From assembly GCA_030141605.1 (NCBI GenBank), contig JAQGDQ010001697.1:1-28869 (forward strand): a DNA stretch of 28,869 bases, given 5' to 3'. Within the stretch, counting starts at the first letter, position 1; the number at the start of each line of letters is the position of its first letter. A program made the translations under genes and the position numbers. A model generated the notes under the pieces. That model had not been told where the DNA came from. It searched no databases and saw only the letters and a list, made by a program, of their open reading frames with translations. Shown here piece after piece: positions 1-9,912 of this stretch. Origin of the DNA: Tubiluchus corallicola (taxonomy: Eukaryota; Priapulida; Priapulimorpha; Priapulimorphida; Tubiluchidae).

Positions 1-870
1 CGTAGCTTCAATCTACAGGACTGCACTTGAAATCTGTAAGTAATTAACATTAATTGTGTAAATAATTAATTTACAGATTTTTGTCGACTTTTAGATACGC
101 ATGTAAACTTGCCAGCACGTAGTATGTACCGGGCTGATGACTTAGTTTATAGAATTCGCTCTGCAAGTTAAAAAAGATTCTGTAGCACCTGGTAGGTTAA
201 AGTGTTTATTTTACATGGAAACGTGATGACGTCATTTTTTATCTAAAATCAACGCCCCCAAGCGTAAAGAATCACGACTTTAAATTGATTTCACTAATTA
301 CACGAGACGCTTATCAAAATTTTATTGCTGAAACTTTCTAGCATATGAAGATAAGTTCAACATCCCGAGAGACTTGACTTTTCCTTTAAATATTTAGACC
401 AACTGACAGGTAAATTGGCGAATCAGAAACACGTAAATATTAGAGTGAAAGTTTTATATGAACTCCATTACTAAATACCGTTATTGACAACAATGTTGAA
501 ACCGTGTCAGTATTTTACTATGTCAAATTATACGTACTCGTAATATGCAAGTCTCTATAGCCTTATTTTCCTTGAACGTTTTTACAAGAGTAAATTACTA
601 AATACCGCTAATGCCTACAGGGTTGTAAACGTGTCAAAGTCTCCCCGCTCAAGAGAAGAAAGAATATATATATATATATATATATATAGCACGTCAACTT
701 ACTAATAGACTACTCTATTCAGCGGTAAATTCAGAAAGGTAAAAATAAACTTATTAATACGGTAATGCGGTCAAGACACGGTTCTCTTAAACAATTTTCA
801 AGCAAATCGGACTAATGCCATAATAAAAAAAATTAAACTCATTTGGCACCACATTTGCGGGAGGGGGGGG
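1..870. other. AT-rich upstream non-coding DNA
   Basis: I see no supportable gene in this stretch. It is AT-rich with stops in all frames. It contains one short (AT)n tract at 664-688 and a G-run near 862. It precedes the dispersed repeat copy that begins around 870-930. Confidence 0.5.
664..688. repeat. (AT)n microsatellite
   Basis: An uninterrupted run of about 12 AT dinucleotides. Confidence 0.9.
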
Positions 871-899
871 GAGTTGCTGTAATTATAATGTTTAAACTC

Positions 900-1485
900 T
901 GTAAAAAATTGTTTACTGTTAGGTTTGAACTAGTTTCCTTTAAAGCAAAACCGAACCTAATCTTAAACTCTACGTCAAAGCAATCTACTCTTCAAAATAG
1001 TGAAATGAAACAGACTATTTTTTTCAGGAATGACTTATGTGAAAGAATTATTACCACACAAACACAATTTCACGTTCACGCCACTAGTTCTTCACTGTTA
1101 CATGCATTTTCCTATTTGCTAGTTAGACTGGCACTAGCGTCTGCATTTCGGAAACGCATTGCAAAAGAGTACCTCTCAATTTAGATGTGTTAGTTTGAGA
1201 CGTACTGCATACATTGGAAAGCTCATACGTGAATATCTTACAGTAGCACTGTACTTAAATTTTCGCTTTCGCAAACACGTGTAACACGCTCGTGGAATAT
1301 TTTTGCTCTTGAAAATTATGTTAGTTTGTGATGTCACAAGAAGTTGGTCTCGCCAGGAGTAAATTGAGATTTTAATCTATTAGAAACGCTTTTCCAGTAT
1401 TATTGGTGTTAAAATGTATCAGGCTTGAAAATGGGGAAGCTGATGAAAAATCATCCTGTCTTTCCTTAAATTTTAAGATGATTGA
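900..1485 (+). repeat. Dispersed repeat family, copy 1
   Basis: This stretch matches, with substitutions and indels, the reverse complement of about 4115-4780 and the plus strand of about 16715-17040. Shared landmarks, in element order, are: a segment ending gcaaaaccgaacc, the motif aatttcacgttca followed by ccactagttctt, gatgtgttagttt, gtagcactgtactt, tttcgcaaacacgtg, cgctcgtggaat, and cttgaaaatgggg. A further shared block, gaaaaatcatcctgtctttc, lies near 1445-1465. No coding domain is recognisable. Element ends are approximate. It could be a non-autonomous transposon or the remains of an untranslated part of a larger element. Confidence 0.75.
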
Positions 1486-2211
1486 AAATGAACAAGGTGA
1501 GACGGTGACAGTTGAAAAGCTCAGCCCACAAACTGAATGTAAAAGAAATAAAGATTTTAATCGCATTATTTTCATGATTGTTTTTCATCACAAGCAGGTT
1601 TGATTTGCATGTAAATGCTACTGTAATAAATAAATGCCCATCACGTGACTTAATATTTCAATAATAAACAACAATAAGCTCAGAAAACCGAACAATCATG
1701 AATAAAAATGATCAGAAAATAAATTTAACAAACTGTTACTACTACTACTGGCTGCATTTGTTTACATTTTACTAGAAGACAAAGACGTTTTAATTAATTA
1801 CTTTTAGCAGATAACAAAAAGTGAAAACGTGGACTAGTTTGTGTGATAGACAGATGAGCAATTTTTTAAGTAGAACAAAAATAGATTTGTTTTCTATACA
1901 CGTCAAACAGCTTTGCCCTGGGGAAAAATTCGTGTTTTCTTTTAAACTGTCTTACGTTCAATAACACCTTCCACGCTTGTCACAGTTCTGCAATGAAGAA
2001 CGCAATGATTAATGAAGCCTAGCTTTCCAATGTGTCGCTAAAATCTTCTTTTGTCTACGGAGTTAGTAGGACGATCATCTGGGTCACTAACCCCTGAAAT
2101 TTGTTATTTAAACTTTGCTGATGTATTAATTAGCTACTATTTGAGCCACTTACACGTGTGTCTATACAGTGCTTTTATTAATATTAGACAATTGTTTTAT
2201 TAAAATTTACA
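1486..2211. other. AT-rich non-coding DNA upstream of the pentraxin-like gene
   Basis: No open frame of note. It must contain the promoter or 5'UTR of the gene starting at 2212, but I see no convincing TATA box. A tctatacag at 2161-2169 could be a splice acceptor for a non-coding 5' exon, leaving a short leader before the ATG. This is a guess. Confidence 0.4.
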
Positions 2212-2232
2212 ATGAAAATGCAAGCCATATTG
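2212..2232 (+). CDS. Exon 1: start codon and first seven residues of the signal peptide
   Basis: ATG AAA ATG CAA GCC ATA TTG is followed directly by a consensus gtaagt donor. Phase 0 joins to exon 2 and completes a textbook signal peptide: positively charged start, then a hydrophobic core supplied by exon 2. It is too short for ORF finding. I chose it because it is the upstream ATG-plus-donor found with the right phase. A different first exon cannot be excluded. Confidence 0.75.
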
Positions 2233-5200
2233 GTAAGTATAATATACAATCTATTTTAAGTAATAATAGTACAATAAGTAAAAAAATTCTTTATGTTAAA
2301 AGTACTTGTTTTGCATCTTGCACAGTGAACTTTAGAGTTTGTATGAAGGATTCGGACCATTTTGTTATAACATATACTAGGCAAGTTTGACAGCTTGATT
2401 CGTTATTAATTTGCAAACTTTGTTCTTAATTTAATTTCAAAGATTAAATGACGTCAAATATGAAGTTCATTTTGGACGTTGAATTTTCATTTTGCTTACG
2501 TCACGCACAACTTACGATTTTTGTCGCTTTGAATTTTGATTAGTCAAATGAAACCTCGTTCCAGGATGATTAAACAAACCCCGTTCCAGGATGATTAAAC
2601 AAATTCGTTTATATGATAATGTAAATCGATATTGTAATTAAATGCAAAACATGCAGAAAGTGTTGCTTGGTTTTTGTAAAGTTCCTTTATACTTTCACAC
2701 TGAAATAGTTTGTATTTATTTTGCGTACTTAACTTGTCTTGTACTTTCATAAGTGAAAAAGTCATTATTCAGGATACAGAGGGTTCAGGCTTAGTGAGTT
2801 TTCATGCCAAGTAACTCGTCAAGTAACTCACAAGCGTGGACTCACAGTAACTGTCGCAGAGTTTGCAATAACTTGCCGACAGTAACTCACACAGTAGTTC
2901 ACACGCTTGCGAGTTTGCTGTTAGAAAGAAAGGCTAGTCTAAACGCGTCGTAAATACGCCAAGTAAATAAATTTCATTTCTAGACAAATTTATTTTCCAT
3001 CACACACAGACAATAATCAAAAACAAGTGTTGATATAAAAATCATGTACTATAAAACAATCATTAAATCTGCATGTACTTGTGTGTTTTATATTGTACTA
3101 ACCATGTACCATGAATTTTGTACTTTCAGTGTATTTGCATGTACTTGTGCGTTTTATATTGTACTAACCATGTACCATGAATTTTGTACTTTTAGCTGTA
3201 ATTTCACTTTCTATACACTGCCGATATATTTAACGATGTTTTTATGGACATAAAATTCTCATAACTTCAGTTCATAGTTCAGTTCATAGTTGTATTATCA
3301 ATAAAAAAATAAAAATAAAATAAAATAGATGTCTTTATGTTTCTTTGTTAAAGTAAATGAAATTCTTGTAACTATATTTTGTAAAATGTGTAATTGTACT
3401 TGTAATATTATAATCACATTATAATTTATTTCACTTGCAATTTATTCATTTTAGTTAATTTTCGCTTTCTACAAAATTATGAATTTTTCAGGTTCTGACA
3501 GTTGTGGTGGCATTTGCGACCAGTGATGGTCAATACTCGGTCAATTTAGGAAATCTTGCTTCGAATGTTCGCAAAGCTGAAAAGGCTTTAGAAAACGGTA
3601 AGAAAAACTATCTTAATGAGCCAGGCCCTAATCGATTAGAGACAGGGAGAGAGGGAGGGAGATACCTACTCCCCCCTCCCCCATGAAGCGTTTCCTCCAA
3701 TATTAGAAAGAAATTTATGTGCTTACTGACTAAAATAGAAGATATTCTTTCGCAGTAAACAACTTGTATTGCACGCTTCTGCTAAACAGTGGTATAACAA
3801 TTCTAATGACCCCAGTTCGGGCGAGCCATTAGTCAAAGGGTTGTCTGTTGTACAAAAGCACCCTACGACCTGTGGAGAGACAGTTGGGTGAATAGTGGGT
3901 CCATGTGTTGAGATTTCACTAAATCATCAAAGGTGAATTACATCCTACGATGCTTCATAGTGTAATAATTAGAGCCTTCACGTCTGCCATAATTAGGCTT
4001 CCCAGATGTACGCCTAGGTGTATAATTGCTTTATTAAAGGTGGGTTGGATAGTTACTGGACAGCCCTGTGGAATGTACCCCACCTGCATCAAAAATAGTG
4101 CATGGAATAAGATGTTGTGAGGATTAAAGGAAGACAGGATGATTTTTCATATACAACCCCATTTTCAAGTCCGATAAAAAGTTTAGATTTTAACACAATT
4201 AATACTGCAAAAGAGTTTCTGATAATTAAATAATAAATTGAAATCTTACTTAACGACGAGAGAGCCAGCTAATGACGTCACAAACGAACACAATTTTTAA
4301 AACCATAAACATTCCACGAGCGCATTGCACTTGTTTGCGAAAGTGAAAATTGAAGTACAGTGCTACTGCACAACATTCAGTCTGATTTACAAAAACTAGG
4401 TAAGTTTTAAGATAAAAATTCAAATTTCAAATTTACCGCTGTACTCACGCACGAGTTCTCGAACGTGTGTAGTTCGTCACAAACTAACACATCTGAACTT
4501 GAAGGTACAGCACCCGTTTTTTGTGCAATGCTTTTCCGACATGCAGGCGGTAGTGCCCTAACTAACGAATGGCGAAATACATGTACAAGCAAAGAACTAG
4601 TGGCAATGAACGTGAAATTGTGTATATAACTTAACAACTCTTTTGCGTGTCATTCTTGAAAAAATAGAATGTTTCATTTCAATATTTTACAGAGTAGTTT
4701 GTTTTGACCTGCAGTTTAAGACTTGGTCCGGTTTTGCTGTAAGCAAGGTAGCTTAGACATTGGTTTTTCTATGCTAAGTTTCAGAGTTCACTGATCAAAG
4801 TTTTGCTGTAAGCAATGTACCTTAGACAGGTTTTTCTATGCTAAGTTTCAGAGTTCACTGATCAAGGTTTTGCAAAAGATGTCCCATTTAAATTTTTATA
4901 TATTTTTCTAATATATAATCTACATTGATCCGAATATGTAAACATTGTATAGGTATGTCGAAATACTCATTAATAAGCATAATGTGATTAAATAATACTG
5001 AAAAATATAAACTGTGATTATTAGCAACACCATCAAGATGATTATTTTATTAATTAAAATTACATCACAACAGATTCTGACATTTTATTTTGATATCTTT
5101 TTTACAGAGCTTGTACCATGTCCTCAAGGTTTTGACCTCAGCTGGCCATCGACTGAGTTGCCCCCCTTAGCAGTTGTTTCTACAGTAACCGGTGAACCAG

Positions 5201-6216
5201 TATCGTTACCCGAATTCACTTGGTGTATGGTGAGTATGAACAGCCAACGATGTTTTAATTCTTTGTGCATCTCATTTCTCGAGTTAAAAATGTGTTAGAC
5301 GTTTTTTAATTGTCAAATACAGACTTACAAATAACTGGAACTTATTAAGAAAAGAAAGTTTATCTATATACACTAATAAGCCTTCTCTTAATGTACAAAG
5401 GAGTTCAATTCCTATAAGTTCATTTTCAAACACCTAGTTACTTATTACTGTATCAATTTCTTTACTGGTCTGTTTATTCGTTACCTATTTGACTTCTGTT
5501 AACTACTTAATTAGTGCATAATAGGCTCTTCATATATGAACTGGTTGTATGCCTTTAAATTTGCCACTGATGATGAGAGCAGCTAGTCGAAACGTTTGGC
5601 ACAATTTTAATTTTTTAATGTGAAAATTTTAATAAACTTTTCGTTTTTGACTATAAATGTTTTTAATTTCCTGTAATAAAAATACAGAATCAGTTTAATC
5701 GATTATAAGGTTTGAAATCAGAAAAAAGTCGATTCACGATCCAGATATCAATCAAGCTAAAATCAGCTGTCAAAAGTGAGATTGCGTCTGCAACAACGCA
5801 TTATTTTCGTTTTTTAAATGATGAAGAAGAAGAAGTATTTATACTTTTATAAATGTCTTTATTTCGAACAAAAGATGTTAGACGTGAAGATAAAGCTGTT
5901 AGCGAAGTGACAATTTTTTCTTAGACTTTTAATCAACAAACAAACAAACAAATATAATATTTCTGTAGGTATATAATTAAGATTTTTGATTTATCCACGT
6001 CTACACATTATTTATGTATTATTACTATTATTATTATTATTAATATTATTATTAATATTAATATTATCATTATCATTATCAATCATTATCATTATCATTA
6101 TCATTATCATTATCATTATCATTATCATTATCATTATCATTATCATTATCATTATCATTATCATTATCATTATCATTATCATTATCATTATCATTATCAT
6201 TATCATTATCATTATC

Positions 6217-6248
<32 letters not shown>

Positions 6249-6680
6249 AGTATTTAATGTCACTGAATCAGAATCTTACAATTTTTGATAAAGTCAGAAA
6301 CGTATACTTTTTTTTGTTTTCGTAGTGGTTGAAACCTGATCTTCCTACCGATCCAGATGACCTGCAGATGTCTGTTTCGGCAGGTGACATAAGTCTTGCC
6401 ATCGCAGGCGGCAATTTGTTGTTCTTTGTAGCTGGTACTTTCATGTAAGCAAATTTAAATTGTAGCTGCGCTCATGTGTAGATCCAGCTTCTCATAACTC
6501 TCGTTGGGCAATTTCACATGTAGCACTGCTATAGAACGCAGATCATGCACATGTCTATAAAAGAAGTTTTTCAGGGGGGCGATTGACTGACTGATTGACT
6601 TACTGACTCACTGACCACCTGACTGACTCATTGGCCACCAGGCTGACTGGCTTATAACTGAGTCTGACTAACTGAATTAA

Positions 6681-6747
<67 letters not shown>

Positions 6748-9456
6748 GCTGTTGTTGTTGTTGTCGTTGTTATTATTTCCTATAAGCAAAAACCATGCTG
6801 AATGTTCATGCATAAAATGCTTTTGTGGGGATTGGCTAGTTGTTTTATAATTATTTGTATGATTTACAGAGAAATAGATGAATTTACAAGTCAATTTCTG
6901 AGTGACGACATGTGGCACAATTTGTGCATGACTTGGAAATCCGGGGGAAACATGAAGGTTTATTTAGATGGGGACGAGTTAGGTAAGTGATGAGAAAAAC
7001 AAGTGAACGTGCTATTTCTTCAACATGTTTGAGCATGAGTAAACAACACAGTTTAGACAATATGGCGGACATCCTTAATTTTTGAAATTGATTTAATCAA
7101 AAGTGCGAGACAGCAAGCCTAGTGCTGAAATTTTGCCCCAAGTTCAAACACCCAATCTTCGTTTCTCACCCAAAATAAACACGAAATTACTCGTATTGCA
7201 TCTTTCTACTGGGCCCTATTGTTTAGGTGAAGAAAAAATCTAAGAACAGATGATTAAAATATGAAATAAAATTAGATGATATTTACAATGAGATGATTAA
7301 GCAGATTATAACACAATAACAGTTTTTGGTTAACTGCGTACAGGGGGCGTTTCAACACTTTACGATGCTCTAGGCTTATGGTTCAATCCCGCCCATCTCT
7401 AATGTGAATTTATGGTTGCTTATGTAATGGGGAGATTAAACAATTATTTGTGGTGTATTAGAAAGACTTTTAACCTAGTTTCAATATGATCTTTATTAAT
7501 TACAATGTGACAAACGTACAGACTAGAAACTACATTATAGATTAGACGTTTTAACACAACGTGGGTATGACAATAGACCTTACCTAGTTATGACAATAGA
7601 AAATACCTAATTATGACAATAGACATACCTCGTTATGACAATAGACAATACCTAATTACTGACAATAGATAATGCGTAATTATGACAATAAACCTTGCAT
7701 AGTTATGACAATAGACGTTACATAGTTATCACAATAGACCTTACATAGTTGACAATAAACCATACCTCATTATGACAATGGACCATACCTAGTTATGACA
7801 ATAGACAATGCCCGGTTATGGCAACAGTATTTTTAATTGTAAATTCATTTTATTGTGCAGCACTATTGCTCACAGTTGTGGAACACTGATTATATTATCA
7901 ATTTTTCAATGTGTAGTTTACCGTTCAATGATTTGCAAGTTTTTTTAACAATATAGAACTTTATTACGTTACTATTATGTATATTGCCCATGTACTACGA
8001 CGGTATTTGGGTAAATAAACTGAATTGAATTGTACTAATCGGTCCTACTGGTTTGTAGGTAGCGAGGCTGCCTCCACTGGTGACATTGATATCAAAGTTA
8101 TTACGATTTCACCGGACAGTTACACCGGACTCATGACCGACGTGTTCATATCCTCAACAGAGGGAACCACTGATACGATAGGTAATAAAACATTAAATTG
8201 AATTAACCTGTACGATTTTGTCGTCATTGTTATGGCGCGTTCATACCAGCCAGTTTTCTCCCTGACAAGAAAGCACGCTATAGATCAATCAATCAATCAA
8301 TCAAAACAAATAATAGTACAATTATGTCAATACTGTTCAAGACATAAAATAAATTATATCATTACACAAGCACAAGAGTGAAAATTAAAATTGTCAGAAT
8401 TAAAACGAGGTTCTTTTGTAAAGAAAATTGTAAATTATTAATTGTAAATCATTAATATTTTTATTTATTTTTTAGCATTGAAAACGAAACGATGGTCTGC
8501 ACTGATAAACAACATCTTAATATTGGAAGAATAATTTTCTTTATTTCTTTGTTCTTCTGTTTTTATATAAACTTTTTTCTTGATTTTTTTTATTACACAG
8601 AACCGGAAAAAGCGAGTACGAAAAGCAAAAAGCGATACATCATTATATGCAGGGACATTGTACCTGCTCGTGTTTTAAACTGTGATAAACTGAGAAACAA
8701 TTATTTACAATACCGTCAATTATAGCTTACGTAGTTATCAGATAGTAAACAAGCAACATTGACAACAATACAAACAAACAAACAAACAAATACCAATCAT
8801 CTATGGGATCTAACATAATTTATGTATGCGGTCTAAAACGGGGGGGGGGTAATGCTTGTGTGCTCTAGCACAGTATCCTACGTATTATAGACTTTTACAA
8901 CATTCGACATCCATATATGCATAAAAACAGGTAAGATACAAAATTAAGATAACCTAGGCTGGAGAGTTTAGATTTCAAACCAAAATTAAAACTTGATCTT
9001 CGTTTATAGTTTTTTCAAGATGCAAATAGCCTTTTTGCAACGTTTTGTTTTCATTATTTTGTTTTTTTATAAAGTCTAATTATTTTTGCTATAACTCAAT
9101 AATGATTTACGATTAAAATGTTCATACATTTGTGTGTGTTACACACACACACACGCACATGCACACGCACACACACAAACACACACACACACAAACACAC
9201 ACTCATGCGCACACACACAAACGCACACACATGCGTACACGCACAAACGCACACACATGCGTACATGCACATGCACACGCACATGCACACCCACACACGC
9301 ACACGCACACACACTCACACACAAACACACACACACACAAACACACGCACACACACAAACGCACACACATGCGCGCGCACACAAACACACACACATGCGT
9401 ACATGCACATGCACATGCACACCCACACACGCTCACGCACACGCACACGCACACGC

Positions 9457-9487
<31 letters not shown>

Positions 9488-9912
9488 TATGCACATTTGA
9501 AATTGTTTATTCTGAAACTGACATCGATTATAGTGAATTAGAGTTTAATTATTTTGGATTTGACGTTGTAATTCATCCAATAACAGTTTGTCTTCTTTTT
9601 CGTTTAGCAACTATAAGCATGACCTGCTTTAACCCGCCCGGAGACGTTGTGGCTTGGGACAGGGACAACATCGTAATAATGGGCAGTGTCACTTTTGAAC
9701 TCCCTTCCGCTTGCCCACTCGCTGGAGATGACCCGGACGCTGGAGATGACACGGAGATGTGTCTACCAGTTTCTTCCAGCAAGATTGTTGATGCCTTCAA
9801 AGCTTTGGCGGACTTGACTTTCGAGCTGAAGAAACTGATTGACAAACCAGTTAGACCTCCACCCCGCCGACGTCACCGCCCACGCCGCTATCGCCCCCAG
9901 CGCCAATACTGA
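2212..9912 (+). CDS. Secreted pentraxin-like protein, seven coding exons, 302 aa
   Basis: Join 2212-2232, 3492-3597, 5108-5229, 6326-6444, 6870-6982, 8059-8181, 9608-9912 (909 nt with TGA). Every junction has GT-AG ends and compatible phase (0,1,0,2,1,1). Residues 1-20 form a signal peptide starting MKMQAIL and running into VLTVVVAFA. Residues 24-42 look helical. The pentraxin/LamG-like domain spans about 47-237. It has F79-T-W-C82 and W138-H-N-L-C-M-T-W145-K-S, close to the family signature HxCx[ST]Wx[ST] but with one extra residue after His. C82 and C142 are 60 apart, as for the conserved pentraxin disulphide. YLDG (154-157), D180-S-Y-T-G and V-V-A-W-D (215-219) also fit the fold. The tail has a predicted helix and ends in a Pro/Arg-rich stretch. 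Role inferred: extracellular recognition. A LamG-type lectin is the main alternative. Confidence 0.82.
2557..2606. repeat. 25-bp tandem duplication
   Basis: The unit cgttccaggatgattaaaca occurs at 2557 and again at 2582. It lies in intron 1. Confidence 0.85.
3071..3194. repeat. 66-bp tandem duplication
   Basis: Two near-identical copies, starting gcatgtacttgtg at 3071 and 3137, each contain accatgtaccatgaatttt. It lies in intron 1. The short open frame across it is a by-product of the duplication. Confidence 0.85.
3492..3597 (+). CDS. Exon 2: signal peptide core and N-terminal helix
   Basis: The acceptor is atttttcag and the donor gtaaga. It encodes [16 protein letters not shown] and then a charged, probably helical stretch, [15 protein letters not shown]. 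It starts in phase 0 and ends in phase 1. Confidence 0.82.
4115..4880 (-). repeat. Dispersed repeat family, copy 2 (inverted)
   Basis: Read on the minus strand this matches copy 1 and, over its middle and end, copy 3. It is the fullest of the three copies. It also contains a block, aatttgaatttttatctta, that is present in copy 3 but absent from copy 1. At its 5' side it includes a 69-bp direct duplication (4731-4868). The minus-strand open frame at 4407-4637 lies inside it and has no recognisable domain. It sits in intron 2 of the pentraxin-like gene. Confidence 0.75.
4731..4868. repeat. 69-bp tandem duplication
   Basis: gttttgctgtaagcaa starts at 4731 and again at 4800, and each copy ends in gagttcactgatcaa. 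The second copy is about 2 bp shorter. Confidence 0.85.
5108..5229 (+). CDS. Exon 3: start of the pentraxin-like domain
   Basis: The acceptor is tttttacag and the donor gtgagt. The split codon G+AG gives Glu43. It encodes [12 protein letters not shown] and ends in LPEFTWCM. C82 matches the first conserved cysteine of pentraxins (F-T-x-C). Confidence 0.85.
5561..5640 (+). other. Hammerhead-ribozyme-like core, possible retroelement relic
   Basis: TGCCA (5562-5566), CTGATGA (5567-5573), CGAAAC (5588-5593) and TGGCA (5597-5601) appear in the order of a type I hammerhead. The outer five bases are perfectly complementary (stem I). The stem III position reads ACGT, self-complementary and very short. 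The stem II segment is imperfect and has an extra U after the core, so activity is doubtful. An aataaa follows at about 5629. Such motifs are known from Penelope-like retroelements. This could be a decayed tail of one. Confidence 0.35.
5940..5954. repeat. (CAAA)n short tract
   Basis: A few repeats of caaa in intron 3. Confidence 0.6.
6018..6248. repeat. (ATT)n then (ATTATC)n microsatellite
   Basis: An imperfect ATT/TTA tract at 6018-6063 passes into about 30 near-perfect copies of the hexamer attatc (about 6064-6245). One unit near 6080 is altered (aatc). The repeat has no stop codon in some frames of either strand, which creates long Ile-rich and Met-Ile-rich open frames that are not genes. 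It lies in intron 3. Confidence 0.95.
6326..6444 (+). CDS. Exon 4: beta-strand region of the domain
   Basis: The acceptor is tttttgttttcgtag and the donor gtaagc. It continues in phase 0 from exon 3 and ends in phase 2. It encodes [14 protein letters not shown] and a hydrophobic strand pair around [10 protein letters not shown]. It lies between two large microsatellites. Confidence 0.83.
6571..6660. repeat. Degenerate (TGAC)n tract
   Basis: Repeated tgactgactgat/cactgacc motifs make an imperfect 4-bp repeat in intron 4. Confidence 0.6.
6677..6771. repeat. (ATT)n and (GTT)n microsatellite
   Basis: About 24 copies of att are followed by about 8 copies of gtt or close variants, in intron 4, about 100 bp before exon 5. 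Confidence 0.95.
6870..6982 (+). CDS. Exon 5: exon with the pentraxin signature
   Basis: The acceptor is atttacag and the donor gtaagt. The split codon AT+A gives Ile123. It encodes [16 protein letters not shown] and [10 protein letters not shown], the most diagnostic part of the protein. The exon ends in phase 1. Confidence 0.87.
7565..7827. repeat. About 23-bp minisatellite (ttatgacaatagac units)
   Basis: About eleven diverged copies of a unit with the core ttatgacaatagac followed by a variable ttacctag-like segment. Unit lengths vary by a few bases. It lies in intron 5. Confidence 0.85.
7960..8034 (+). mobile_element. LINE- or SINE-like 3' tail
   Basis: The segment ends in gggtaaataaactgaattga plus attg. 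A poly-A-signal-like aataaa is followed by a short tandem of gaatt, the usual look of CR1/L2-type LINE 3' ends in invertebrates. No coding part is present. It lies just before exon 6. Confidence 0.4.
8059..8181 (+). CDS. Exon 6: domain region with the DSYTG motif
   Basis: The acceptor is gtttgtag and the donor gtaata (weaker than the others). G+GT gives Gly161. D180-S-Y-T-G aligns with the D-S-Y-G-G segment of classical pentraxins. The calcium-binding loop that normally follows is much shorter here, and the residues before Asp are Ser-Pro rather than the usual acidic/amide pair, so classical calcium binding looks lost. Confidence 0.83.
8222..8304 (+). mobile_element. LINE- or SINE-like 3' tail ending in (ATCA)n
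   Basis: The segment with cacgctatagatca ends in five copies of atca at about 8284-8303. A gcgctata-like stretch followed by a 4-bp tandem tail is typical of CR1/L2-type LINE or SINE ends. It is only a fragment, in intron 6. Confidence 0.4.
8305..8600. other. Intron 6 interior, AT-rich
   Basis: AT-rich with no recognisable element. It ends in a long pyrimidine-rich run and acacag at 8600, which resembles a strong splice acceptor (see the possible alternative exon in the findings). Confidence 0.4.
8768..8793. repeat. (CAAA)n microsatellite
   Basis: About five copies of caaa in intron 6. Confidence 0.8.
9140..9490. repeat. (CA)n-rich tract with ATGCGT/ATGCAC variants
   Basis: About 350 bp of mostly alternating purine-pyrimidine sequence: CA runs with interspersed cg and tg steps, including gcgcgcgc near 9372-9379. 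It contains imperfect internal duplications around catgcgtacatgcacatgca. It yields long open frames in all six frames (His-Thr and Cys-Val rich) that are artefacts. It ends about 120 bp before exon 7. Confidence 0.95.
9608..9912 (+). CDS. Exon 7: end of domain, acidic linker, basic tail, stop
   Basis: The acceptor is ctttttcgtttag. G+CA gives Ala202. It encodes [18 protein letters not shown]237, an acidic stretch with GDDPDAGDD, an amphipathic segment [17 protein letters not shown], and a tail rich in Pro and Arg before TGA at 9910-9912. The open frame upstream of the acceptor is just CA microsatellite. Confidence 0.85.

Noticed and set aside
843-1184. 113-codon open frame, with a related minus-strand frame at 4407-4637
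   Set aside because: Both lie in copies of the dispersed repeat. The shared residues follow from DNA similarity, and the third copy does not keep a comparable frame. No domain is seen.
3504-3686. Start of the pentraxin-like protein at the GTG at 3504
   Set aside because: GTG is an unlikely start in an animal gene. An acceptor lies directly upstream, and the 2212-2232 exon supplies an ATG in phase.
5986-6288. Poly-Ile and Met-Ile open frames
   Set aside because: They are translations of the ATT/ATTATC microsatellite.
7330-7400. tRNA-like B box (ggttcaatccc)
   Set aside because: No A box at a proper distance and no cloverleaf could be drawn. At most a tRNA-derived SINE relic.
9118-9541. Long His-Thr or Cys-Val open frames over the CA tract
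   Set aside because: They are produced by the stop-free dinucleotide repeat on both strands. Only the part after the acceptor at 9607 is coding.
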